DNA of 64,000 bases, taken from positions 1-64,000 of the forward strand of contig SVOC01000007.1 in the NCBI GenBank assembly GCA_015066625.1. Direction: 5' to 3'. Source of the DNA: Oscillospiraceae bacterium (GTDB lineage Bacteria; Bacillota; Clostridia; Oscillospirales; Acutalibacteraceae). The position numbers and the translations under genes were made by a program. Of this stretch, positions 43,841-52,624 are shown in pieces (positions within the stretch are counted from its first letter, which is position 1; the number at the start of each line of letters is the position of its first letter). The notes under the pieces are model-generated. The model was not told where the DNA came from. It was given only the letters and a program-made list of their open reading frames with translations, and did not search any database.

Positions 43841-44771
43841 GCTGAGCCGCCGCTACTACGAAGAATACGGAATCCCGATGATACGGGAGCAGTTCGGGGA
43901 ATTTGAAGGCAGAATTGCCGTGGGTCTTGCAGGTCCCGGGTCGGATTGCTTCGGATTTGACGATGAAATTTCCCGTGACCACGATTTCGGTGCAGGTTTC
44001 TGCATCTGGCTTACGGATGAAGATAACGAGCTTTTCGGGTTCCGGCTTGCCCGTGCATACGGAAGGCTTCCGAAAATCTTTATGGATACCGAAAAAGGTA
44101 AAACAAATTCTTACGGCACTGCACGCTACGGCGTAAAAACAATATCCGATTTCTATATGCCGCTGACAGGCAGTAAGGGTGCGCCCGAAAGCCCCTTGCA
44201 GTGGCTTTACACGCCCGAAAGCTCCCTTGCCGCCGCAATCAACGGCTGTGTTTTCAGGGACGATTCGGGTAAATTCAGCGAAATCCGCAATACGATTGCA
44301 AACGGAATGCCCGAGGATATAAAGCTCAAAAAGCTTGCCGCAAGGCTGATTTTTATGGCACAAAGCGGTCAGTATAATTTCTCTCGCTGTATTGCTCACG
44401 GCGAAACGGGTGCCGCCGCACTTGCCGCCGCAGAGTTTGCAAAAAACTCCGCATCCTTTGTGTACCTCATAAACGGAAAGTTTGCACCGTTCTATAAATG
44501 GGCTTTAAGAGGAATGAAAAATCTTGAAATTTTTCCCGATTTTTCACAAAAGCTTTCAGTCTTGCTGACAGGCGGCTTTACCCCCGATGAAATCACAATC
44601 AAACAGAACATAATTGAAAATATCTGCTCTCTGACGGCGGATTATCTGCGCAATTCAGGTCTTGCTCAAAGCGGTTCCGATTTTCTGGAGCCTCTTGCAT
44701 ATCAGGTGCAGAATAAAATCAGAAATCCCGAAATACGTTCACTACACATAATGGAAGGAGGGTCCCTTTGA
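43827..44771 (+). CDS. DUF4037 protein (nucleotidyltransferase-like)
   Basis: 314 residues from ATG 43827, inside the 3' end of the TPR gene. The N-terminal GLAGPGSDCFGFDDEISRDHDFG block is the DUF4037 signature and resembles the G-S-x-D...D core of nucleotidyltransferases, so adenylylation or a similar transfer is possible. A helical C-terminal part follows. It overlaps the next gene by four bases, joining TPR, DUF4037 and pseudokinase-sortase into one unit. Confidence 0.82.
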   Translation: MQGIELSRRYYEEYGIPMIREQFGEFEGRIAVGLAGPGSDCFGFDDEISRDHDFGAGFCIWLTDEDNELFGFRLARAYGRLPKIFMDTEKGKTNSYGTARYGVKTISDFYMPLTGSKGAPESPLQWLYTPESSLAAAINGCVFRDDSGKFSEIRNTIANGMPEDIKLKKLAARLIFMAQSGQYNFSRCIAHGETGAAALAAAEFAKNSASFVYLINGKFAPFYKWALRGMKNLEIFPDFSQKLSVLLTGGFTPDEITIKQNIIENICSLTADYLRNSGLAQSGSDFLEPLAYQVQNKIRNPEIRSLHIMEGGSL

Positions 44772-46612
44772 AACGCTGTATAAATTGCCTTGCCGAGTGC
44801 GATGATACCTCAAAGGTCTGCACGGAATGCGGCTACAACGGCACTGCGGAAAAATCCGTTGAACACGCTTTACCTCCCGGCACAAGGCTCAATAACCGTT
44901 ATCTTCTGGGCGGTGCGGTTTCAAGGGTCAATTCCTTTATCTGCTATTACGGACTTGACACTCACGGCAGATGCAGAGTAAAAATCTATGAATATCTGCC
45001 CGCAAAGCTTATGTACCGTCACCCCGGCGAGCTTGTGATAAAATATTTCGACGAAAAATGCAGTGCAAGAGGCGACAAGGAAATATCTGCTTTTTACTCT
45101 CATTTCACAAAGCTTTGCTCCGCTTCAAAAAACACCGTGCTTGATTTCACGGATTGCTTTGCGGATAATTCAACCGTATATTATGTATGCTCAACCGAAA
45201 AAGGAACACCCCTTTCATCCCTTCTGGGCAACGGCAAAAAAATGAGCTTCAAAAAAGCCGCGGAAATCATATCTCCCCTTGCGGAGTGTGTTGCAGGGCT
45301 TGAAAAATCAGGCAAATGGCACGGCTGTATTTCACCCTATTCAATTATTACCGACGGCAAAAAAATCACATCCCTTTCGGGTTATTCCTTTCCCCCGAAA
45401 AGCATCAGTTCTCCCTTTGATGCGCCCGAAAAACAGCTTGGGGCAAAAAGCTGCGGTGCGTTTACGGATATATATTCACTGGGTGCCGTTCTTTATGAAG
45501 CGGTTACGGGCTTTCTCCCCCCTGCGGCTGACAGACGGCAGAACGGCAGACCGCTTAATCTGCCTGAAAACCTTTCAGACTACGAAAAGGCAATAATTGA
45601 AAAGGCTCTTGCTCTCGATAAGGAAGAACGCTATGTCTCCGCAGAAGAATTCATTGCCGACCTTAAAGGCAAACCGAGAAAAGAAAAGCTCCCCAAAAAA
45701 GAAATTATCAGACGCACCGTGCTTACGGTTGCATCAATCACCCTCACTCTCAGCCTTGCTTTTCTTATCAATTACTTTGTTGTTGAACCTCTCCGTGAAA
45801 AAAAGCAGGCATCCGACCTTGCTTCAATGGTGCAGACCACTCAGCAGGAAATTGACCCTTGGGATTCAATAAGGGCAAAATATCCCGATATAAATTTCCC
45901 CGCAGGTATGAACCCATCTTATGCTGACCTTTATGCATCCAACACGGATTTTTCGGGCTGGATAAACATAAGCGAAATGAATATTGATTTCCCCGTTGTT
46001 CAGTCGTCGGATAATCAGTATTATGAACGCCGTGATTTCTACGGCAAAAGCACCAACTACGGTGCACCTTTCTTTGATTACCGCAACTCTCTTGCTTCCC
46101 TTGACCGCAACACCATTATCTACGGTCACAATATGCGTCACGATGACAAGCTTTTCGGTACGCTGGAGCAATACAGAGAAATCGAAGGCTTTGCCAAGGC
46201 ACCCGTCATCACGATGAACACCCTTTTCGGCGAATACAAATTCAAGATATATGCCGTTTTCATTTCAAACAGCAAGGCAAGCGACGATAACGGCCATGTT
46301 TTCAACTATATTTTTACCGATGCGGGCAACGCAAAATTCAGGGATTACATTGCGGAGATCGACAAACGCAAGCTTTACACAACGGGTGTTGATATAAACG
46401 AAAACGATAAAATACTGACCCTTTCAACCTGCTGTTACGATTTTGCGGATGCAAGGCTTGTTGTTGTGGGCAGACTTTTGAGAGGCGGCGAAAGCGAAGC
46501 CGTTGACACTTCTCTTGCATTTATGAATGAAAGCCCGAAATTTCCCCAGGCTTATTATGATGCCAAACGAATTGATAACCTTTACAAAAACGACCCCGAT
46601 TTATTCAACTGA
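44768..46612 (+). CDS. Zinc ribbon - pseudokinase - membrane segment - class B sortase fusion
   Basis: 614 residues. Residues 4-22 form a CINC...CTEC zinc ribbon. Residues 37-300 match a PknB-type kinase fold: RVKIYEYLP (Lys72), APE at 219-221, DIYSLGAVLYEAVTG and a C-lobe LALDKEERYVSAEEF. But the catalytic loop reads HGCISPYSI (no HRD Asp) and the DFG is SLSGYSF, so it should be a pseudokinase. A single membrane helix (315-338) follows. Residues 375-570 are a class B sortase with His454 (YGHNM), Cys555 (TLSTC) and Arg563 (DARLVVVGR). Thus a cytoplasmic sensor domain is joined to an extracellular transpeptidase. No LPxTG-like or NPxTx substrate gene is seen nearby. Confidence 0.87.
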   Translation: MKRCINCLAECDDTSKVCTECGYNGTAEKSVEHALPPGTRLNNRYLLGGAVSRVNSFICYYGLDTHGRCRVKIYEYLPAKLMYRHPGELVIKYFDEKCSARGDKEISAFYSHFTKLCSASKNTVLDFTDCFADNSTVYYVCSTEKGTPLSSLLGNGKKMSFKKAAEIISPLAECVAGLEKSGKWHGCISPYSIITDGKKITSLSGYSFPPKSISSPFDAPEKQLGAKSCGAFTDIYSLGAVLYEAVTGFLPPAADRRQNGRPLNLPENLSDYEKAIIEKALALDKEERYVSAEEFIADLKGKPRKEKLPKKEIIRRTVLTVASITLTLSLAFLINYFVVEPLREKKQASDLASMVQTTQQEIDPWDSIRAKYPDINFPAGMNPSYADLYASNTDFSGWINISEMNIDFPVVQSSDNQYYERRDFYGKSTNYGAPFFDYRNSLASLDRNTIIYGHNMRHDDKLFGTLEQYREIEGFAKAPVITMNTLFGEYKFKIYAVFISNSKASDDNGHVFNYIFTDAGNAKFRDYIAEIDKRKLYTTGVDINENDKILTLSTCCYDFADARLVVVGRLLRGGESEAVDTSLAFMNESPKFPQAYYDAKRIDNLYKNDPDLFN

Positions 46613-46621
46613 GGTGATAAA

Positions 46622-47146
46622 ATGAATTTTCTGATTGTTGTTGATATGCAGAACGATTTTATTGACGGCGCACTGGGCACTGCCGAAGCGGTTGCAATTG
46701 TGCCTGCGGTAAAATCAAAAATCGAAAACTTTGAAGGCAGAGTGCTTTTCACCCGTGATACCCACGAAACGGATTACCTCACAACTCAGGAAGGCAGAAA
46801 CCTGCCCGTTGAACACTGCGTTAAAGGCACCGACGGCTGGCAGATAGCACCCGTTCTTGAAGCGCTTCGCAGGGAGGAAGCCGTTGATAAGCCCACCTTC
46901 GGCAGTATTGCTCTGGGTCAGCTTCTGAAGGCTTACGACACCTACGAAGAAAAAATTGAAAGCATAACTCTCATCGGACTGTGCACCGACATATGCGTTA
47001 TTTCAAACGCAATGATAATCAAGGCGTTTCTTCCTGAAGTGCCCGTTATTGTGGATGCCGCCTGCTGTGCGGGGGTTACTCCGGAAAGCCACGAAAATGC
47101 ACTTAAAGCCATGTCAGTGTGCCAGATAAAAATTGAAAACTTTTGA
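46622..47146 (+). CDS. Cysteine hydrolase, nicotinamidase/isochorismatase family
   Basis: 174 residues. The catalytic triad is Asp8 (VVDMQND), Lys90 (DKPTFGS) and Cys125 (CTDICV), and the TRDTHETDY motif supplies a metal site as in nicotinamidases. It probably converts nicotinamide to nicotinate for NAD salvage. It is nine bases after the sortase fusion and may share its transcript. Confidence 0.85.
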   Translation: MNFLIVVDMQNDFIDGALGTAEAVAIVPAVKSKIENFEGRVLFTRDTHETDYLTTQEGRNLPVEHCVKGTDGWQIAPVLEALRREEAVDKPTFGSIALGQLLKAYDTYEEKIESITLIGLCTDICVISNAMIIKAFLPEVPVIVDAACCAGVTPESHENALKAMSVCQIKIENF

Positions 47147-47194
47147 TTTATTGATGAAAAGCTTTAAATCGTTAAAGTTTTTGCAAAAAAAGTA

Positions 47195-47223
47195 TTGACA
47201 AACGGATTTTCAAGTGCTATTCT
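47195..47223 (+). promoter_or_regulatory. Promoter of the aromatic amino acid operon
   Basis: TTGACA, 17 bases, TATTCT, 32 bases before the leader peptide ATG. Confidence 0.85.
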
Positions 47224-47255
47224 GTACCTATCAAAAGCAAAAGAGGTTATCTCAG

Positions 47256-47309
47256 ATGGCTAAAAACGTTTTCACAGCAGCATATTTCTACTTTTACTTT
47301 ATCAAATAA
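47256..47309 (+). CDS. Phe/Tyr-rich attenuation leader peptide
   Basis: A 17-residue frame, MAKNVFTAAYFYFYFIK, followed by TAA. AGAGG lies nine bases before the ATG. Six aromatic codons in a row (Tyr-Phe three times) plus an earlier Phe are the sign of a transcription attenuator responding to charged tRNA-Phe and tRNA-Tyr, as in pheL or pheM of enterics. It lies between a strong promoter and a terminator in front of aroF. Confidence 0.85.
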   Translation: MAKNVFTAAYFYFYFIK

Positions 47310-47399
47310 TTTGATAGGGTTTGGTAGGTTTTGCTGAAAAACGTTAACAGAGGTTTATAACACCCCGCAGCGAAATTTACGCTGTGGGGTTATTTTTTT
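47265..47399 (+). promoter_or_regulatory. Transcription attenuator of the aro operon
   Basis: AACGTTTTCACAGCA (47265-47279, inside the leader ORF) can pair with TTGCTGAAAAACGTT (47331-47345). The terminator is ACCCCGCAGCG / CGCTGTGGGGT (47362-47390) plus a T run. TTTTGCTG (47329-47336) can instead pair with CAGCGAAA (47368-47375), which would disrupt the terminator. A ribosome stalled on the Tyr/Phe codons would cover the first arm and favour this antiterminator. A small extra hairpin TATCAAA/TTTGATA is at 47300-47316. Confidence 0.75.
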
Positions 47400-47413
47400 C
47401 GGAGGTATTTGAA

Positions 47414-48421
47414 ATGATTGTATCAATCAAAAAAGGAACAGACGAAAATCAGGTGCAGAACCTTGTTGAATGGCTTGAAAGCCTTAATCTTGAAATCCAC
47501 CGCAGTAACGGACAGTATGAAACCATTCTGGGTCTTGTAGGCGATACAAGCCACGTTGACATTGACCTTATCGAAGGGCTTAACATAGTAAGCAGAGTTG
47601 CAAGAATCAGCGAGCCTTACAAAAAAGCAAGCCGTAAATTCCATCCCGATGACACGGTTATCGATGTTTGCGGCAACAAAATCGGCGGCGGCAATTTTCA
47701 GTTCATTGCAGGCCCCTGCTCCGTTGAGTCAACCGAACAAATCTGTTCAATTGCCGAAGATATCAAAAAAGCAGGGGCAAACCTCCTCCGAGGCGGCGCA
47801 TTCAAGCCCCGCACATCGCCCTACGCATTCCAGGGTATGAGGGCAGAGGGTCTTGACCTGCTGAGAAAGGCAAGAAAAATCACGGGTGCACCTATAGTCA
47901 CCGAAATTATGGATATTTCACACCTTCCTCTTTTCGAAGATGTTGATGTTATTCAGGTCGGTGCAAGAAATATGCAGAATTTTGAGCTGCTTAAAGAGCT
48001 GGGCAAAACCGATAAACCCATTCTTCTCAAAAGAGGTCTTTCCGCCACAATGGAAGAGCTTCTTATGAGTGCGGAATACATTATGGCAGGCGGCAACAGC
48101 AAGGTTATGCTTTGCGAAAGAGGCATAAGAACCTTTGAGCATTACACAAGAAACACAATGGATATTTCCGCAATTGCACTGCTTAAAGAAAAAACTCATC
48201 TTCCCGTTATTGCAGACCCGAGCCATGCGGCAGGTATGGCAAGAATGGTTCGTCCCCTTGCTCTTGCGGCAGTTGCGGCAGGCGCAGACGGTCTTATGAT
48301 TGAGGTTCACAACGACCCTGCCCACGCACTTTGCGACGGTCCTCAGGCGCTCCGCCCCGAGGAATTCGCAAAGGTTGTAAAAGAAGCAAATGCAATCAGA
48401 GAAATAATGACAAAGTTTTAA
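47414..48421 (+). CDS. aroF: 3-deoxy-7-phosphoheptulonate (DAHP) synthase
   Basis: 335 residues from ATG 47414 (GGAGG eight bases upstream). An N-terminal ferredoxin-like regulatory domain (1-70) precedes the type I-beta barrel, with [29 protein letters not shown] and DPSHAAG motifs. It joins phosphoenolpyruvate and erythrose-4-phosphate, the first shikimate step. It is the first structural gene after the attenuator, so the whole pathway is under leader-peptide control. The N-terminal domain is the type that usually gives feedback inhibition. Confidence 0.95.
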   Translation: MIVSIKKGTDENQVQNLVEWLESLNLEIHRSNGQYETILGLVGDTSHVDIDLIEGLNIVSRVARISEPYKKASRKFHPDDTVIDVCGNKIGGGNFQFIAGPCSVESTEQICSIAEDIKKAGANLLRGGAFKPRTSPYAFQGMRAEGLDLLRKARKITGAPIVTEIMDISHLPLFEDVDVIQVGARNMQNFELLKELGKTDKPILLKRGLSATMEELLMSAEYIMAGGNSKVMLCERGIRTFEHYTRNTMDISAIALLKEKTHLPVIADPSHAAGMARMVRPLALAAVAAGADGLMIEVHNDPAHALCDGPQALRPEEFAKVVKEANAIREIMTKF

Positions 48422-48430
48422 GGTGATTTT

Positions 48431-49261
48431 ATGAAAATAGGTATAGTCGGTCTGGGGCTTATCGGAGGCTCACTTGCAAGGGCACTTACGGAAAGCGGAA
48501 AACATGAAATTTTCGGTCTTGACCGTAACAGAAGCTCACTGCTTGCGGCAAAAATGGTAGGTGCCGTAAAAGACGAAATGAACGGCGGCAACATCGGCAC
48601 AATGGATATGATTTTCATTGCACTCTATCCGCAGGCTACCGTTGATTTCGTGAAGGAATATGCCTCAGAAATCAAAAAAGGTGCAATCGTAACGGATTGC
48701 GGCGGTGTAAAAAGACCCATCTGCACTCCCTGTGAAAAGCTTGCAGAAGAAAACGGATTTATCTTTATCGGTGCACATCCCATGGCAGGCACTCAGTTTT
48801 CCGGCTTCAACGCTTCAAGAGGAAATCTTTTTAAAAACGCCACAATGATTGTTACTCCCAAGGAAAATACAGATATACGAATTCTTGAAAAGCTGAGAAA
48901 TGTGCTTGATGACGCAGGTTTCGGTGCAATTAACTTTACAACTGCCGAAGAACATGATAAAGTAATAGCGTTCACATCTCAGCTTCCTCACATAATTTCA
49001 AACGCTTATGTCAAAAGCCGCACGGCGGTGAAGCAAAAAGGCTTTTCTGCAGGCAGTTACCGCGACCTTACCCGTGTATCGAAGCTTAACGAAGCTATGT
49101 GGACAGAGCTTTTCTTTGAAAACAAGGATAACCTTTGTGCGGAAATTGATTTTCTTATTGAAAGGCTCAGCGAATACAGTACGGCATTGAAAAGCAACGA
49201 TAAAGAGGGTCTTGTCGCCCTGCTTAAAGAGGGTACGGACAGCAAAAAACAGGCAAAGTAG
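48431..49261 (+). CDS. tyrA: Prephenate dehydrogenase
   Basis: 276 residues. The Rossmann motif GLGLIGGS is at 6-13, with GAHPMAGTQFSGF and FTSQLPHIISNAY as active-site blocks of TyrA. It oxidises prephenate to 4-hydroxyphenylpyruvate for tyrosine. There is no ACT domain, so feedback would have to come from elsewhere. Nine bases separate it from aroF. Confidence 0.93.
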   Translation: MKIGIVGLGLIGGSLARALTESGKHEIFGLDRNRSSLLAAKMVGAVKDEMNGGNIGTMDMIFIALYPQATVDFVKEYASEIKKGAIVTDCGGVKRPICTPCEKLAEENGFIFIGAHPMAGTQFSGFNASRGNLFKNATMIVTPKENTDIRILEKLRNVLDDAGFGAINFTTAEEHDKVIAFTSQLPHIISNAYVKSRTAVKQKGFSAGSYRDLTRVSKLNEAMWTELFFENKDNLCAEIDFLIERLSEYSTALKSNDKEGLVALLKEGTDSKKQAK

Positions 49262-49269
49262 GTTATATT

Positions 49270-50319
49270 ATGGAAATTATCAAGGTTAACGCTTCAAAAG
49301 AATATGATGTTGTTATCGGCGGCGGAATTCTGTCTTCTATCGGCGAAAGATGCGTTTCGCTTTTCGGCAAGGCCAGGGCGCTTATCGTTACCGACAGTAA
49401 CGTCGCTCCTCTCTGGCTTGAAAAAACAAAGGCAAGCCTTGAAAGTGCAGGTATAGCTACACTTGAATTTATTTTTACCGCAGGCGAAGATTCAAAAAGC
49501 AAAGAAACCTTGTTTGAGCTTCTTGAATTCGCGGCGGAAAACCGCATTACACGCAGCGACTTTGCGGTTGCTCTGGGCGGCGGCGTTACGGGAGATATGA
49601 CGGGCCTTGCATCATCACTTTTCCTCAGAAGCATACCTTTCATTCAGGTGCCCACAACTCTTCTTGCGGCGGTTGACTCCTCCGTAGGCGGCAAAACCGC
49701 CGTAAATCTCACCGCAGGCAAAAACCTTGCAGGTGCGTTTTACCAGCCCTCACTTGTGCTTTGCGACACGGATACCCTTTCAACTCTGCCCGATTGTGAA
49801 TTTGCAAACGGTATGGCAGAGGTTATCAAATACGGCGTAATTTTTGATAAAGAATTATTTGACAAAGTGCAAAACGGAGATGTAAAATCGGATATAGAGA
49901 AAATAATTGCACGGTGCGTTGAGCTTAAACGTGATGTTGTTGCAAAGGATGAGTTTGACTGCGGCGACAGACAGCTTCTCAATTTCGGTCATACCATGGC
50001 TCATTCCGTTGAAAAATGCAGTGATTTCGGCATTGCCCACGGCGGTGCGGTTGCAATAGGTATGGTTATTGCGGCAAAGGCTTCATATGCTCTGGGCTGG
50101 AGCGACGAGGACTGCACCGAAGCAATTATAAATACAAATAAAAACAACAATCTGCCCGTTGAATGTGAATTTTCACCACGTATGTTGGCAGACGCCGCAC
50201 TTTCGGATAAAAAGCGAAGCGGCGGCAGTATAAATTTTGTTGTGCCGAAGAAAATCGGTGAATGCATACTGAAAAAAATTCCCGTTGAAGATTTATACAA
50301 AATAGCGGAGTACAGATAA
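49270..50319 (+). CDS. aroB: 3-dehydroquinate synthase
   Basis: 349 residues. GGGVTGDMTGLASSLFLRSI binds NAD, KTAVNL and the zinc ligands in ECVELKRDVV-like and NFGHTMAHSVE blocks are visible. It converts DAHP to 3-dehydroquinate. The stop codon shares a base with the start of aroA. Confidence 0.95.
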   Translation: MEIIKVNASKEYDVVIGGGILSSIGERCVSLFGKARALIVTDSNVAPLWLEKTKASLESAGIATLEFIFTAGEDSKSKETLFELLEFAAENRITRSDFAVALGGGVTGDMTGLASSLFLRSIPFIQVPTTLLAAVDSSVGGKTAVNLTAGKNLAGAFYQPSLVLCDTDTLSTLPDCEFANGMAEVIKYGVIFDKELFDKVQNGDVKSDIEKIIARCVELKRDVVAKDEFDCGDRQLLNFGHTMAHSVEKCSDFGIAHGGAVAIGMVIAAKASYALGWSDEDCTEAIINTNKNNNLPVECEFSPRMLADAALSDKKRSGGSINFVVPKKIGECILKKIPVEDLYKIAEYR

Positions 50320-51548
50320 TGGATATAAGAATCACGCCTGCCTGTATCTCGGGCAGTATTGAGGGTATAGCCTCAAAATCCTTTGCACACAGGGCACTCA
50401 TCTGTGCCGCACTTGCAAAGGGTAAAAGTGAAATCAGAATAAATACAACCTCTGCGGACATCGAGGCTACGGTTGACTGCCTGAAAAAATTGGGTGCCGA
50501 AATCGGAATTAACGGCAATGTTTATTCCGTCACACCCATTAAAAAACCTCTTGATTCCGCCGTAATAAACTGCAACGAAAGCGGTTCAACTCTCCGTTTT
50601 CTTCTGCCCGTTATATGTGCGCTGGGAACAGAAACCCGTATCCACGCTTCGGGCAGACTTCCCGAAAGACCTCTTTCACCTCTCAAAGAAGAATTAATCC
50701 GCAACGGTGCACTTATATCGGATGAATTTCCCCTTGCAGTCTCAGGCAGTATATCACAAAGGGATTTCACTCTCAAAGGCGATGTAAGCTCACAGTTTGT
50801 GACGGGGCTGCTTATGACTCTTTCGTATCTTGGCGGCGGCAGAATAAATCTTCTTCCTCCCGTGCAGTCAAGACCCTATGTTGACATCACTTTGCAGGTT
50901 CTCCGCACCTTCGGTGCAGATATCAAAGAAGAAAACAATACATTTTATATAAATCCGGCTCCCCTTACGGGCTGTGAATTCTCCGTTGAAGCCGATTGGT
51001 CAAACGCCGCTTTCCCTTTGTGTATGGGTGCAGAGGTTACGGGACTTGACCCTCTTTCGGCTCAGGGCGATAAAGAAATCATTACCGTGCTGAAAAATAT
51101 GGGAGCAGATATTTTTGAAAATAACGGCAGTTTCAGGGCGGATGTTTCCCGACTTCACGGCTGTATGGTTGATGCAGGGAATATCCCCGATGCGGTGCCC
51201 GTCATAGCGGCACTTGCCGCAACCGCAGAAGGCGAAACCGTTATATATAACGGCGAAAGACTGCGCATAAAAGAAAGTGACAGAATAACGACCACCGCAA
51301 CCATGCTCCGTTCACTGGGCGGCGATGTTACCGAAACCCGTGACGGTCTTATAATAAACGGCAAAGATTTCCTCAACGGCGGTGAAACCGATTCGTTCAA
51401 TGACCACAGAATCGCTATGGCGGCAGCTGTTGCCGCTTGCAGATGCAAGGGCGACGTAATCATCCGCAACGCACAAGCCGTCAACAAATCCTACCCCGGA
51501 TTTTTCGATGACTATAACAAGCTTGGAGGTAAAGCAAATGTCATGTAA
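50319..51548 (+). CDS. aroA: 5-enolpyruvylshikimate-3-phosphate synthase
   Basis: 409 residues. Substrate motifs KSFAHRALICAALA, NESGSTLRFLLPV, the SSQFVTGLLM block and NDHRIAMAAA are present. It transfers enolpyruvyl to shikimate-3-phosphate and is the glyphosate target; the class was not assigned. It overlaps aroC by 11 bases. Confidence 0.95.
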   Translation: MDIRITPACISGSIEGIASKSFAHRALICAALAKGKSEIRINTTSADIEATVDCLKKLGAEIGINGNVYSVTPIKKPLDSAVINCNESGSTLRFLLPVICALGTETRIHASGRLPERPLSPLKEELIRNGALISDEFPLAVSGSISQRDFTLKGDVSSQFVTGLLMTLSYLGGGRINLLPPVQSRPYVDITLQVLRTFGADIKEENNTFYINPAPLTGCEFSVEADWSNAAFPLCMGAEVTGLDPLSAQGDKEIITVLKNMGADIFENNGSFRADVSRLHGCMVDAGNIPDAVPVIAALAATAEGETVIYNGERLRIKESDRITTTATMLRSLGGDVTETRDGLIINGKDFLNGGETDSFNDHRIAMAAAVAACRCKGDVIIRNAQAVNKSYPGFFDDYNKLGGKANVM

Positions 51549-52614
51549 TTTGGGAAACAACATTAAAATAACCATTTTCGGTCAGTCACACTCCGAGGCA
51601 ATGGGTGTTGTGATTGACGGTCTGCCTGCAGGCTTTAAAATTGATACGGATAAAACCGCCGCGTTTATGGCAAGGCGTGCCCCCGGCGGCAACGACCTTT
51701 CCACACCGAGGAAAGAAGCGGATACCGTGAAAATCATATCGGGCGTTGTTAATAATGTTACCTGCGGCGCACCTCTCTGCGCAATCATTGAAAATACGGA
51801 TACACGCTCCGCAGATTATTCAAAGCTCCGCACCCTGCCACGACCTTCACACAGCGATTTTGCCGCAATGATGAAGCACGGCGGCTTCAACGATGTAAGA
51901 GGCGGCGGCAATTTCAGCGGCAGGCTTACCGCGCCCCTTTGCTTTGCAGGTGCGGTGTGTATGCAGATGCTTGAAGAAAAAGGCATCCGCATAGGTGCAC
52001 ATATTTCCTCAATCGGCAAAGTATGCGACAGCCGCTTTGACCCCGTTAATGTGAACGAAAACGATTTCAACGCTCTTGCTTCAAGGACTTTCCCCGTCAT
52101 TGACGAGAAACAGGGCGAGTTAATGAGAAAAGAAATTTATGACGCCAAAGCTCAGGGTGATTCCATAGGCGGTACAATCGAATGTGCGGTTATCGGCTTA
52201 CCTGCCGGCATAGGCGACCCCATATTTGACGGTATGGAAAACAGAATTTCAGCGGCGGTTTTCGGCATTCCTGCAATCAAGGGCATTGAATTCGGCTCAG
52301 GATTTGAAGGCAGCACGCTGAGAGGCAGTGAAAACAACGACCCCTTTACTTCCGAAAACGGCAGAATTTCAACCGTAACGAATAATCACGGCGGTATTCT
52401 GGGCGGAATAACCTCGGGGATGCCCCTTGTTTTCCGCTGTGCGGTAAAGCCCACACCTTCCATAGGTATTGAACAGCAGACGGTCAACACCGAAACGGGC
52501 GCTGAAGAAAGCCTTGTTATCGGCGGCAGACACGACCCCTGCATCGTTCACAGAGCAGTGCCCTGCGTTGAAGCGGCGGCGGCTGTTGTAATTGCAGATT
52601 TTCTTTTGGGATGA
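51538..52614 (+). CDS. aroC: Chorismate synthase
   Basis: 358 residues from ATG 51538, with GGAGG seven bases upstream inside the 3' end of aroA. Family motifs: GQSHSEAMGVVIDGLPAG, RPSHSDFAA, RGGGNFSGRLTAP and GGRHDPCIVHRAVP. It makes chorismate from EPSP with reduced flavin. Confidence 0.95.
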   Translation: MSCNLGNNIKITIFGQSHSEAMGVVIDGLPAGFKIDTDKTAAFMARRAPGGNDLSTPRKEADTVKIISGVVNNVTCGAPLCAIIENTDTRSADYSKLRTLPRPSHSDFAAMMKHGGFNDVRGGGNFSGRLTAPLCFAGAVCMQMLEEKGIRIGAHISSIGKVCDSRFDPVNVNENDFNALASRTFPVIDEKQGELMRKEIYDAKAQGDSIGGTIECAVIGLPAGIGDPIFDGMENRISAAVFGIPAIKGIEFGSGFEGSTLRGSENNDPFTSENGRISTVTNNHGGILGGITSGMPLVFRCAVKPTPSIGIEQQTVNTETGAEESLVIGGRHDPCIVHRAVPCVEAAAAVVIADFLLG

Positions 52615-52624
52615 GGTCAAAAAA

